NCBI GenBank assembly: GCA_022818135.1
Contig: JAFMSR010000015.1
Location: forward strand, 1,107,002-1,171,001
Source: Saxidomus purpurata
Lineage: Eukaryota; Mollusca; Bivalvia; Venerida; Veneridae
Direction: 5' to 3'
DNA length: 64,000 nucleotides
The translations under genes and the position numbers were made by a program. The notes below the pieces were generated by a model, which was given only the letters and a program-made list of their open reading frames with translations, was not told the origin of the DNA and made no database searches. Shown here one piece after another: positions 24,441 to 35,829 of the stretch (positions are counted from its first letter, which is position 1; each line of letters begins with the position of its first letter).

Positions 24441-25098
24441 ATCAGTTAATCAGTTATACATTGATATAAACTAAGAATGACAAAAAGAACCACTGACGTG
24501 ATCTCCGAGATATGTTACGGTAATGGGTTTGTTAGGGTAAGGCTTGACAATACATGCTGACTTGTGTTCTATACAGCGATAACAAACTGGCCATATCTGA
24601 TAGACGTCAAAAAATGGTCTGAGTACAGTAAATTTAAGATAAAATTTGTCTTCGCGCAACATAGGAAATTTCTACCAGTTGCTAAAGCATGCGCAGTGTA
24701 TCCTTTGGATAATGCCTGTTTACTTGAGACAGGTTGAAACCAACTAGACAAACATAAGTTAACACGACAAATGCAGATAATTCATAAATTGGGTAATGTA
24801 GCGTCGTAAGTTCTTTTTAATGCCCTATATTACTGTGTACCTAGAATATATTAGGTAAGGTTTTCACAGCAAGATGTGTACGCTGATGTGAGATCAAAGC
24901 ATCCGGGGCATCTTCTTCGTTTTTTGTAAATACACAACATGTAGTTAACATTATGAAGAACAGTATAGTAAATTGTTGATACATTTTAATTTCTCATATG
25001 TAGTGGTGTGTCGCATTGAGAGAGTCATTGTTTGTGACAGCCGATACATGTAGATTTAAATTAGACGTTACAATTTTAGTCATCTAATGTGAGTTACC
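24441..25098. other. Gene-free flank, partly homologous to 7213-7320
   Basis: TAGACAAACATAAGTTAACA and ATTCATAAATTGGGTAATG near 24745-24800 match 7246-7306, which supports the segmental duplication. No gene seen. Confidence 0.5.
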
Positions 25099-25100
25099 TA

Positions 25101-25596
25101 CAGTCAAACTTGTCCATGCGACCACGTGTATTAAGCGACCTTTGTCTTTAGCGACCGCTTTTGAATCCCCCCCCCCCCGAGCGTTTTCACACTGTTGCTA
25201 TTGCATTAAGCGACTTTTGTCTAACCAGACCAGCGACCAGTAATTAGCGACCCATAATCGGTCTTTAGTTCGTATTAGGCAACCATTTATGTGCAAACAG
25301 ATCATTCTATGGAAACTGACTGCTTTAAAGTTGCATGTAACGTCCAAATTAGACACGGAGGTGTCAAATCTCATAAGGATTATCGTCCATCCTTATGTCC
25401 GCAAGTGGTATTTATAGACTTTAGGTACTTTCATGTTCAAACTGTTTTGCTATTTTTGAAAAATTACCACGTGACATAAGTACGATTTTTATGGGAAACG
25501 GTTGCCGTCTCCGGTGATGCTTTCTATTAAGACCATTTTATTAAGCGACCAGTTTTGGCCTTTCCCTTGGGCGGTCTCTTTATACAAGTGTGACTG
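25101..25596. mobile_element. TA-flanked MITE, pogo/mariner-like, 496 bp
   Basis: Left end CAGTCAAACTTGTCCATGCG; right end, reverse-complemented, CAGTCACACTTGTATAAAG. TA lies on both sides (25099-25100, 25597-25598). Subterminal TTAAGCGACC repeats (TATTAAGCGACCAGTTTTGG near the right end) are typical of this group. No transposase frame. Confidence 0.8.
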
Positions 25597-25956
25597 TATT
25601 TCACTTTTTTCATTGCCCTCGGTGCGTACGTGTATATATTGTGATGGGTTTATTTTGTCAAATACAGTTGTTTTACAGTGTGTAATACATACAAATATCT
25701 GCATGTAACAGCAGTAGTAAATGCGCATAATGTTTGAGAAATGGATTAAACCATATATCTTAAATAATAGTAAGCATTAGCTATACATAGAACATTTAAA
25801 ACCTCCTCAGCGACTCACGGAATGCATTGGTTAGACCCATTTTGTTTTAAACTATAAATCTAGTGATCATTTTACCTCGGTAACCATTATCAAATCATGA
25901 ATTAAAAGATATTTTGTTTTGATTGCTTGCTTACAGTTATACTTCTGCATAAAACT

Positions 25957-28397
25957 TTAAGGACGCATATCAATAAACTGTAAAGTACCATCAGCATTAT
26001 ATCTGTCCAGACATTCATGCCTTCCAGGGTTTACACATGGTAAAAATAAATTTGTTGTGTACAGGGCGTGCTTATTTTTTGCCCCTGTATTTCTCCAGTG
26101 TTCTGCATGTTGATATACTTCCTTGCCATATCTATTTCTGACGAATAACCCTGGGTTTCGTGGTACACTTACCCATTGCCCATTAAATAGAACTTTTGTT
26201 GGTGTTACACCTGATTTGTTTAGCAAATCGCTGTCCAATAAAGTGCCGGCATTAAAATCACCAAGTAAACCCTTGTATCTTATTGAGTAATGTTGCCGTT
26301 GTTTTATCGCACAGCATCTTGGCACAAAGTCGTGAAAGGATAACCCTGCTTTCTTCAAAAGAGGTTCAAGATTCTTACACTTTGTGCAATTTGTGGCTAA
26401 AAATCTTACATCAAAATCTGTGTCCCATGGGAGAGTTTTCCCCATTTTTATAGCACCTACAGCTGTTCCTCCGTGTAATTCATACATCACACCCGTCTCG
26501 TCACATGCTTTTGTGATAACTTTCACTGCATCATTCATAATCTGTAGTGTACATGGTGACAATGCTTGTGTACGCATTAACTTCTTTAAACTCCCACATG
26601 CTAAACTATATGTATCTCCTTTAGGTGTCTGTATTGTATGTAAGTTCCATCTTTCAAGGAAATATTTCCAGTTTGAATTTGAATTTTTCCGAGGCACAGT
26701 ATTAATGTTGAACATTGAATCAGGACAGACCACTGTCTCCTGACCTTTTTGAAAAATTTGGAGAAACCAGTCTTCAAACAAACCTCTGTCATCATCTAAA
26801 CCTTGGAACTTATTTTGTTTCAAATACGATGTTGTTGTAACAAAAGGTCCCTGTATGAAATCACAGAACAAGCACTCGTGAAACGACGTGTCATACCCGT
26901 CCATATATTTCAACGTGAAATTTCTATATACTGTTTGATGGCATCCTTTCCTCCAGTGCCCATGCTGGTCACGATATGCTCCTCCGGCGGCCACCACGTT
27001 CAGACTTTCTATTTCCCGGATCAGTCGTTCTACTCGAGTATCATTGGTCAGTTTATCCGCGGTCCCAGCCACCAATACATAAGGTGTTGTGACCTGTTCT
27101 ATCAAACTGTTCAAAGCAGATCCTTCATTGGCGTACTTAGCTTTATTTATTTTTACCCAAGGATATTCAACTTTCAGATCTTTAGAAAACGTCACTGAGT
27201 TTAAAGCTATCAAAAGTTTTACATTTTTATATGTAGCGTTTACGGACATAATGAATTTCATAACATCATCGACAGAAGAAAAATGGCTTTTGTCCGTGTT
27301 AAGGCTGATATATTTCACCACCGTAATAAGTTTATACATAGGTACAGCATTTCCACAATTGGTAGTTTCAAATCCGCCGTAATAGAAGGGATAACTGAAG
27401 TCACGAGCGTTATATGTTTCCGGACATACGCTCGTTGGCGCTTTATGAGGTCTTGTATATACCTCATCTGGTTCTATATCCATATCTATAAGTATGTCAT
27501 CCATGATAGAAATAGCTGCATTTAAATAATCTGACGTCTTAGAGCCTCTAGAGTGTTTGTGAGCTTTGAAGATAAGCTTTGCGAGCATTTTTATTCTTTC
27601 GTTTGCTCCTTTTGCCTCAAGTGCCCGTTTAAGTGAGGGAATTCCGATATTTTCAATGCCAGGCGGACGACTTGACAAATGGTTTGCTCCTTTTCCCTCC
27701 AGTGTCCGTTTTAGAGAGGTGATTCTTATGTTTTCACGTTTAGGCATACGCACTGGTAAATGGATTGCTCCTTTTTCCTCAAGTGTCTGATTCAGTGAGG
27801 GGATTCCTGTGCTCCCGGGGTCAGGCAGACGAAATAACAAAAGGTCATCCGTAAACGTCTGCTCGGCAACAATCTGCAAAAAAGTAATGTGAATATATTG
27901 ACAAGCTTAGAGAAGATTATCCTGGTTACTTTAACTCGTAATTATTATTTTATATATCAGTTTCATTTTTCCTGTTAATACATTGGCCAAAAAAGAAACT
28001 CAAAATAAAATCATACATACTAAAATAATTAAGGAAATAGTTATCATGGGTGGCGCGGACCAGGGTGGTTGGGTGGTTCCTGCTCTGGACTGCCAATCCG
28101 GAGTTCCCCGGTTCGAATCCCGGCCGGGGCACGGAAAATTCAGAAACGCTTTTCAGTGTTTCCCATCCATTTAAAAATTAACAGGTAAGAAACCCGAAAG
28201 TAGTTTCGCGTGTATCGATGCTATACACTGGGCACGTTAAAGGACCAAGAGGTCATCGGAACTATAAATAATCTAAATTAAGAAGAAATAGTTACCGTTT
28301 TCGTATAGCAGAATCTAAAATATACAACCACCAGGAGAAATATGCTAACAAGCAAGATGCCGAGAAATATCCTCCACCTCCATTTTGTTACACACAT
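25957..28397 (-). CDS. GT-A/LicD two-domain protein, FKRP-like (paralogue 2)
   Basis: Same two-exon plan as paralogue 1. Exon 1 (28397-28296) encodes 34 residues starting MCVTKWRWRIFLGILLVS, a type II anchor, and ends at GTAAC in phase 0. Exon 2 (27873-25957) follows TTTTTTGCAG and encodes 638 residues, so about 672. It carries the 27-residue repeats, GT-A-like region and LicD-type region with HGGTAVGAIKMG and PWDTDFD. Compared with paralogue 1, the GT-A part (plus strand ~26640-27720) is almost identical, whereas the LicD part and the anchor exon have many replacements, a mosaic suggestive of gene conversion. The intron (28295-27874) holds a SINE absent from paralogue 1. The frame is intact, so probably functional. 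Likely Golgi-resident; substrate unknown. Confidence 0.85.
28044..28275 (+). mobile_element. tRNA-derived SINE inside the intron of GT/LicD gene 2
   Basis: The tRNA-like head has B box GGTTCGAATCC and an anticodon-like arm CTGGACTGCCAATCCGG. The body shares CAGAAACGCTTTTCAGTGTT and a CGTGTATCG/GGGCACGTTAAA region with copies at 40460-40720 and 63533-63791. The target duplication is AATTAAGGAAATAGTTA (28027-28043) and AATTAAGAAGAAATAGTTA (28276-28294). The intron of paralogue 1 has the empty site (near 9788-9804). Antisense to the gene. Confidence 0.92.
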
Positions 28398-28593
28398 GTC
28401 GGAAACTGAAAAAACACATTTGATTGTGAAAGTTTCTAGATTTAATTATTGGACTTCAAGTAATATACAAAATAATACAGTATTAAGTTGGTATATAGCG
28501 ATAAACCATTAGCATCCCAATCTTTATTCTGATTGGCCGTGTTTTTCCCGTATTGGTCGAGTTTTGCGAAGTTTCTACCATACTGCAAGCATA

Positions 28594-28745
28594 AGTTTAC
28601 CGGAGGTTGCGGGTCGAGCCCCACCGAGGTCACGACCGTACCTCCTCACATGACACCAGTACTGGTTTTTCCAGGAAGCGGACTCGAGAGTGACTCGATA
28701 AGCTGCAAGCTTTCTTCACAATCGAGCTAAAATAAATAAGTATAA
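28594..28745 (+). mobile_element. 5'-truncated tRNA-SINE (second family), copy 1
   Basis: Starts within the tRNA head (GGTTGCGGGTCGAGCCCCAC). It shares GGAAGCGGACTCGAGAGTGA and AAGCTTTCTTCACAATCGAG with 38731-38888. The 3' end is AAAATAAATAAGTATAAAC. Confidence 0.75.
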
Positions 28746-28826
28746 ACTAAGTTTACCAGTATCATGTTTAATATTATATAGTTAATTATGGAACGCCATA
28801 GCTGCCTTCTATACACACTTCTTAAC

Positions 28827-29800
28827 TGGTGATGTCTTTTGATATATGGTTTATGTCGTTTTGATAGATGGTGCTGTGGTTTTGATAGATGATGCTGTGG
28901 TTTTGATAGATGGTGATGTCGTTTTGATAGATGGTGCTGTCGTTTTGATAGATGGTGATGTCGTTTTGATAGATGGTGCTGTGGTTTTTGTAGATGGTGA
29001 TGTCGTTTGATTATATGGTTATGTCGTTTGGATATATGGTGATGTCGTTTTGATAGATGGTGATGTCATTTTGATAGATGGTGCTGTGGTTTTGATAAAT
29101 GGTGCTGTGGTTTTGATAGATGGTGATGTCGTTTTGATAGATGGTGCTGTGGTTTTGATAAATGGTGCTGTGGTTTTGATAGATGGTGATGTGGTTTTTG
29201 TAGATGGTGCTGTGGTTTTGATAGATGGTGATGTCATTTTGATAGATGGTGCTGTTGTTTTGATAGATGGTGATGTCGTTTTGATAGATGGTGATGTCGT
29301 TTTGATAGATGGTGCTGTGGTTTTGATAAATGGTGATGTCGTTTGGATATATGGTGCTGTCATTTTGATAGATGGTGATGTCATTTTGATAGATGGTGCT
29401 GTGGTTTTGATAGATGGTGATGTCGTTTTGATAGATGGTGATGTCGTTTTGATAGATGGTGCTATGGTTTTGATAAATGGTGATGTCGTTTGGATATATG
29501 GTGATGTCGTTTTGATAGATAATGCTGTGGTTTTGATAAATGGTGATGTCGTTTTGATATATTGTGCTGTGGTTTTAATAGATGGTGCTGTCATTTTGGT
29601 AAATGGTGCTGTCATTTTGATAGATGGTGCTGTGGTTTCGATATATGGTGCTGTCATTTTTATATATGGTGCTGTGGTTTTAACAAATGGTGATGTGATT
29701 TTGATATATGGTGCTGGCATATTTATATATGGTGCAGTGGTTTTGATATATGGTGATGTCCTTTCTATATATGGTGATGCTATTTTGATATATGGTTCTG
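28827..29800 (+). repeat. 21-bp minisatellite, left arm of the foldback element
   Basis: About 46 units alternating GATGGTGATGTC and GATGGTGCTGTGG with GTTTTGATA. The unit is 21 bp, so seven codons, open on both strands. Confidence 0.95.
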
Positions 29801-30929
29801 TCATTTTTTTATTACGATGATGTTGAACTATTTATAGATGGCCTAGTTGTTGACCGGATCAGGTTGATGATGGTAAAACTGTTATGACACCGTCAAAAGG
29901 GAGACAATTTGGTCGTTAGTTGGTATGAGACGCCTTAATACATTTCCATAGACTTACATTATAAGGGTTTCTTCCGGTGCGACTACCCAAAATCTCACCG
30001 ACTGCTTTTGTAGAATCATCCTAGTCCCACATAAAAATAACAAAATTTATACATGTTATCCAATTCTTTATGCTAGTAATTTGGAAATATCGTTCTCTGT
30101 GCTATATTTAAAGACTCTGAAAAGAAAAGACTACAGATATGACAACTGATATTGAAGCAATTTGACAAATTATTTCAAAGCTCAGCCGCAGCACACGAAA
30201 TCGTCTCGACCTGGTCATCAATATGGTGGTATATTCTGCATCGTTATGCTATGCAGATTAAAACAAAGCTATACTTTGGTTCAGCAATGGTTGTTTTATT
30301 ATTTGAAAGAGTTCTAAGTGCGTACAAAAGCAGTCGTTTCAGTCTTTAGGTATGAGACACCTAAATCGGTGAAAACCAGAAGCAGGTTATTTTGTCTTAG
30401 GGAACATGCGGACCTACACTATGCGTTTGATTGCTGATCGGCTGAAACTAAGTGGATGCATACAAGAACAATAACTTTGAAATAATCGCTGCATAATAGA
30501 TCACAAATAAAATATGAAGAGAAAAATCTTGATATAAATTATAATCAAATTATTTGGTATTTGAAAATACTGACATATTTGGTCTGTGACCACTAAAACT
30601 GCCACAAAAATGGGGGTGGTGTCATTGAGCCCCAAATTACTGGCATAAAGTATTGGATCACATGTATAAATTTTGTTATTTTTATGTGGGACTAGGATGA
30701 TTCTACAAAATAAAGTTCATTTCAGCAGTCGGTGAGATTTCGGGTAGTCGCGCCGGAAGAAACCCTTATAATGTAAGTCTATGGAAATGTATTTAGGCGT
30801 CTCATACCAACTAACGACAAAATTGCCTCCATTTTCACGGTGTCAAAAGAGTTTTACCATCATCAACCTGATCCGGTCAACAACTAGGCCATCTATAAAT
30901 AGTTCAACATCATCGTAATAAAAAATGAC

Positions 30930-31675
30930 AGAACCATATATCAAAATAGCATCACCATATATAGAAAGGACATCACCATATATCAAAACCACTGTACCAT
31001 ATATAAATATGCCAGCACCATATATCAAACTCACATCACCATTTGTTTAAACCACAGCACCATATATAAAAATGACAGCACCATTTACCAAAATGACAGC
31101 ACCATCTATTAAAACCACAGCACCATATATCAAAACGACATCACCATTTATCAAAACCACAGCACCATCTATCAAAACGACACCACCATATATCAAAACC
31201 ACAGCACCATATATAAAATGACATCACCATATACCAAAATGACACCACCATAAATCAAAACGACATAACCATTTATCAAAACCACAGCACCATCTATCAG
31301 AACGACATCACCATTTATCAAAACGACATCACCATCTATCAAAACCACAGCACCATCTATCAAACGACATCACCATCTATCTAAACCACAACACCATCTA
31401 CCAAAACGACATCACCGCCTTTAAAACGACATCACCATCTATCAAAACGACATCACCATCTACAAAAACCACAGCACCATCTATCAAAACCACAGCACCA
31501 TCTATCAAAACGACAGCACCATCTATCAAAACGACATCACCATCTATCAAAACCACAGCATCATCTATCAAAACCACAGCACCATCTATCAAAACCACAG
31601 CACCATCTACCAAAACGACAGCACCATCTACCAAAACGACATCACCATATATCAAAAGGACATCACCATTTAAGA
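30930..31675 (-). repeat. 21-bp minisatellite, right arm of the foldback element
   Basis: Reverse-complement array with units CATCACCATCTATCAAAACG and variants. About 35 units, with indels that break the open frames present in the left arm. Confidence 0.95.
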
Positions 31676-31712
31676 AGTGTGTATAGAAGGCAGCTATGGC
31701 GTTCCATAGTTA

Positions 31713-32784
31713 ATCAATAGCTAATTTCTATTGAACGAGTCCAACATAGGTTTTACAGCTATGTACTACTCCAGTATACTCAGTATAAGTGTACTGAACA
31801 ATGTTTAATGATCTCTTTACTTCACACCAACTCCATGCAAAACCTTGTGTACGTGTAAGAAGGAAGTAGAATTATCCCGCATAAAGTTATATTGGACGAT
31901 ATGGGTCACGTGAGTACCGATATAGGTTATATGACCTACGCGTCCAATTATAGATCAAAATAGAATTCTTTTTGATTGGCACGTGGTAAAAGTGCTGGAA
32001 GGCTATTGGTTACAGTTCATAAGGTGTCAAATAAACTACAATATATCATACAACACACTATAAAAGGGGAATTTAAAAAAAAAATTACATTTGAGCCTCG
32101 TCATGAGATGTGCAGACTGGTCTTGATCCAAAGTCATTATGGATTCATGCTAGCCGCAAAGCCCATTATGATAGTTTTCCCATGAAACGGCTCATTTAGT
32201 GATTTTATAACACTGAACCATGTAAAATCACACTGTATTTCATATTTATGAATGAATCACAGCATTTTATGCTAAGTAATGAAAGCCATCTACATAATTG
32301 TATTTTCATTCAACGATAATTAGGAAAACTGTTTATCCGTATATTCTGTTGAAAATGTGTTTTACGTAGGGGTGTCAATAACCATTTATTTACTAACCGG
32401 TTAACCGTTTATTTTTCCGACCGGTTAAACGGTTAACCGATAGTGTCCATTTGTTTTTCGTTTAGAAATAATAAATAGGTTAAACGAAGCTATTTTGCTA
32501 CCAGCTTACTAGCAAAATCTACAATATTATTTAAAAAGTTTCAGCCTATTCACTTGACATTGAATATAATAGAGTACTGTAACTTCCATACAAAAGGTCG
32601 CGACCTATAAAAGAGTTCAATTTTCGTAAATACGGCTTATGCGGCGAAGCGGCCTATACGACATATTTGTTTTTTTTAAGTTGGAAGTTTAATATAAGTT
32701 TTAAACATGTAGTTTGCAAAACAAGCACTTACAAGTAAGCCAATGTAAACATACAAATAATGCACAGGGTAATAGGTTTCAATG
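31713..32784. other. Non-coding stretch, nothing recognised
   Basis: ACCGGTTAACCG-like inverted motifs occur around 32395-32440. No gene or repeat partner found. Confidence 0.45.
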
Positions 32785-34250
32785 GTAAAGTAATGTTAAA
32801 AATATACTGATTGATTGTGCAAAATCTGAATTTGCAAATTCTAAATGGTTAAAGGCTACAGTCCAACATAAATTAACAGATTTATTTTTAAACGACTGGT
32901 TTTCAGTGATTAAAAACTCTAGCATCTGTAGAAATTATAAACTATTCAAACGTAAATTCGAACTTGAAAAATACTTGATAAACACTCCTCAGAAATATTT
33001 GCATTACATTGTTAAATTCAGAACAAGAAATCACAGGTTACAAATAGAAATAGGAACTAGGAACAGAATTCCATCAAATCAACGTATTTGTCCTAAATGC
33101 AATAACGGCATTGGCGACGAGTTTCATTACCTTTTAGAATGCTCAATTTTTTATTAGACAGCAGAAAAACTATCTGAACAAGAGCTGTCCCTCACAAGTG
33201 ACGAATGCCCCCGAAAGAGGTGCCTCACAGTCTGTGTCCTCTCCATGTGCTCAATAAATGTGCTATGTAATTTTAAAATCCTTCCATGCATGACAGAGTA
33301 ATCATGCATACAGTATTCCATTACTTTAAACACTAAGTGTGACCTTGACCTTTGAGGTAGGGACTTGGGTCTTGCACACGACACATCCGCTTGGTGTGCT
33401 AGACATTTGTGCCAAGTTATTTTAAAATCCTTCAAAGCATAATAAAGTTATAGTCCGGACACAAATGTATGCATATATACAGGATTCCATTACCTATAAA
33501 CTCTAAGTGTGACCTTGACCTTTGTGGCAGGGATGTGGGTCTTGCACGCGACACGTCGTCTTGATGTACTAGACATGTGTGCCATATTATTTTAAAATCC
33601 TTCAAGGCATGACAAAGTTACAGTCCGGACACGAATGTGTGCATATATGCATATATAGAGGAATCCATTACCTTCAAACTCTAAGTATGACCTTGACCTT
33701 TGAGCTAGGGACCTGGGTCTTGCACGCGACACGTCGTCTTGATGTGCTAGACATGTGTGCCAAGTTATTTTAAAATCCTTCAATGCATGACAAAGTTACA
33801 GTCCGGACACGAATTTGTAAGTGGGGACGCACGGACGGACGGACAGACGGTCAGACGGACAGACGGTGCGATTTTAATATGCCACCCTTCGGGGGCATAA
33901 AAATAAGTATAACAAAAGACCAAATATCCTTCATTTTGATGAAATTATGAACAATAATGTAAATAAAAAGTATAATATAGAAAGATCTGTGAGTTTATTC
34001 AAGAAATTATCTGTTTGTTCTAGAATTTCTAGAAAAAGTTCACACAGAAGCACTGATGTGGTTACTCTCTCACTTTCTTTTAAAACATATCATATTGATA
34101 TTACATTGTATTTATCAACCGTCATTAAGTAGTATTGTTATACATGTAATAGCCTCGATTTTTATATGATGATTCAGTATGTTTATCTCATATTTGTCAT
34201 TGTCATTTATTTACATGACTTGAGTGAAATAAACCATTTATTTAGTATCG
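32785..34250 (+). mobile_element. LINE 3' fragment split by a later insertion
   Basis: The left part (32788-33175) encodes the C-terminal end of a non-LTR retrotransposon polyprotein: KWLKATVQHKLTDLFLNDWF, then ICPKCNNGIGDEFHYLLEC, a CCHC zinc-knuckle motif usual in that position. The matching continuation (RPNILHFDEIMNN) resumes at 33907 and runs to about 34135, with AATAAA-type sequence near 34228. The 33180-33903 repeat interrupts it. No reverse transcriptase domain remains. Confidence 0.8.
33180..33903. mobile_element. Non-autonomous repeat element nested in the LINE fragment
   Basis: Near the left edge ATGCCCCCGAAAG; the right edge TTCGGGGGCAT is its inverse. The interior is 3-4 diverged units of 150-178 bp marked by TTTTAAAATCCTTC at 33271, 33421, 33590 and 33768 and by TGTGACCTTGACCTTTG. 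A GGACGGACGGACAGACGG stretch lies near the right end. No coding capacity. Confidence 0.75.
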
Positions 34251-34439
34251 AAAAAGGTTAGTGACAGAGAATGGCAAACTGTTAAATCAGTCCGATTACT
34301 TCGCAATGCATTTAGCATTGGTTTGAAAACATTATGATTGTAGAATTGCCTTGGGCATATCAATATTTACGCAATAAATTTCAACTTGTGTGTGATATTA
34401 CGATTTGGCAGGAACAATAACAATTTCTCTGGTTTTCCA

Positions 34440-35560
34440 CATTACTATATACGTGGCTTCGCTACTTTCGATTTTGGAATTAATAAAGTTTGTAACCCCG
34501 TAGCTGACCCAGAAAGACCTTCCGTTTTTCCCAAGGTCTCTGTTTCCAGTACATTTTCCTAAAAAAATGTTATTCGTACATTTAAAAAAACATAGATTTA
34601 TAGAAAAAGTAATGATAGAACTGTGTTCTTTTTAATATAAATCAGTGTTGACATATTCCTCTTTCATATTTTGGACGCTTCTTAACTTTGACAGAAAGAG
34701 TTTCTTATTTTTTGCAATATCATTGACCAAAAATACTATTATCTAAACATGCATGTACGTGCATCCCTTTTTGATGTTATAAATGGCACGTTTCCGTACA
34801 AATAACAGTCAATTTTGCCGGTAATATAGATATGGTAACCACAAAAGCTACAAGTAATTTTACGTCAAAAGTGCTCCTGGGACTTTAATTTGTTTAAATT
34901 CAAGATATGTCATCATAAAAATAACGTAGAAACAATATCAAGAAACGTGTTGTCTCAAAAATGTATATAACTCAAATATTAGATTTAAAAAATGAATTTT
35001 AGAACTTACCAGGTTCTTGAAATTTCCGCATGACAAATAACATATACAACAAACACAAATACAACTAAATGCGATCCACGACAAAGTGACAATGGATGTA
35101 TTGTCTGGTTAGTGGTCACCTTAGGAAACTTTCATAATCCGTATAATCAATTGCTTTTATGTCGCTGACCTTAAAATATACCTTTAAAGCGCAATGGCCA
35201 TATTATGGTGTACACCGAACTTTTGAATTATACAACAGCAATACAAATAATATTTTATAATATCATTCTATGATTATAATGCTTTCAACAGTGGTAAACC
35301 GATTAAGATCAAGTGCTGGGGGGCAGTATTTATGTTTAAATTTAGATGGTATTACATGTATACACATGTTATATGTGCATGTATTATTGATATATAAACA
35401 TTGATCTGGCCTTGATCAATGTGTCAACTTGCTGTGTCAATAAAGTCCCGAGAGTGCGCATTTAGTTTCAAATTCATCGTACTTCATAATCATCACTGAT
35501 TGAAGTGCAAAATTTGCAGACAAGTTTATCGTCTATTGTACATGACGAATATAAAAAAAT
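34440..35560 (-). repeat. Segmental-duplication block, copy B
   Basis: Uninterrupted counterpart of 16276-21400, in the same orientation, about 6 kb upstream (on the minus strand) of GT/LicD gene 2. It includes the candidate exon donor at 35005-35009 (CTTAC on plus). Confidence 0.7.
35010..35090 (-). other. Candidate 5' exon with conserved donor, copy B
   Basis: Minus strand ends ...AATTTCAAGAACCTG then GTAAGT, matching copy A at 18079. Relative to copy A it has indels that change the frame, so a coding role is doubtful while a leader-exon role remains possible. Confidence 0.35.
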
Positions 35561-35768
35561 ATCAACAAAAACTCTCGATTGTAAGTGTTTGTGTTTCATC
35601 ATCACGGTACATGTAGAAGAAATAATTTAACATCCTAGTTGGTGGAAAGATAAGCATATTGATTTGGCGCAGTGATAAAGATGTTTCGCGGGCGAAAACA
35701 TTTGAACAATTGATCATGAGTTGTATAACGCATTTTGTACTCTTAGCATGTTACCTTAAAAAAATAAA

Positions 35769-35769
<1 letters not shown>

Positions 35770-35812
<43 letters not shown>

Positions 35813-35822
35813 CATTATTATA
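35770..35822 (+). repeat. (TTA)n microsatellite
   Basis: About 16 ATT/TTA triplets with one ATC near the end. Confidence 0.97.
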
Positions 35823-35829
35823 GCAGAGA

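Larger units (their letters stand above)
28782..31712. mobile_element. Foldback-like element with minisatellite-built inverted arms
   Basis: A 2.9-kb inverted repeat. Termini are TTAATTATGGAACGCCATAG on the left and, reverse-complemented, TTAACTATGGAACGCCATAG on the right; TTAA may be the target site. The left arm (28782-30087) runs from a ~45-bp terminal segment into a 21-bp tandem array (28827-29800), then a ~280-bp unique segment. The right arm (30636-31712) is the same in reverse, with its array at 30930-31675. The spacer of about 550 bp has no recognisable gene. This is the architecture of Drosophila FB/foldback elements. Long open frames over the arrays, translating as DGDVVLI or KTTSPSI repeats, are repeat shadows. 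Confidence 0.88.

Noticed and set aside
28047..28132. Possible functional tRNA gene with GCC anticodon
   Set aside because: No acceptor-stem pairing, and it continues into a repeated non-tRNA body with target duplications: it is a SINE head.
29019..29820. 256- and 261-codon open frames with DGDVVLI / KTTSPSI repeats, collagen- or antifreeze-like at first sight
   Set aside because: They follow from a 21-bp minisatellite lacking stops on either strand; the inverted right-hand array carries the same repeat with broken frames, and no start context or splice site supports a gene.
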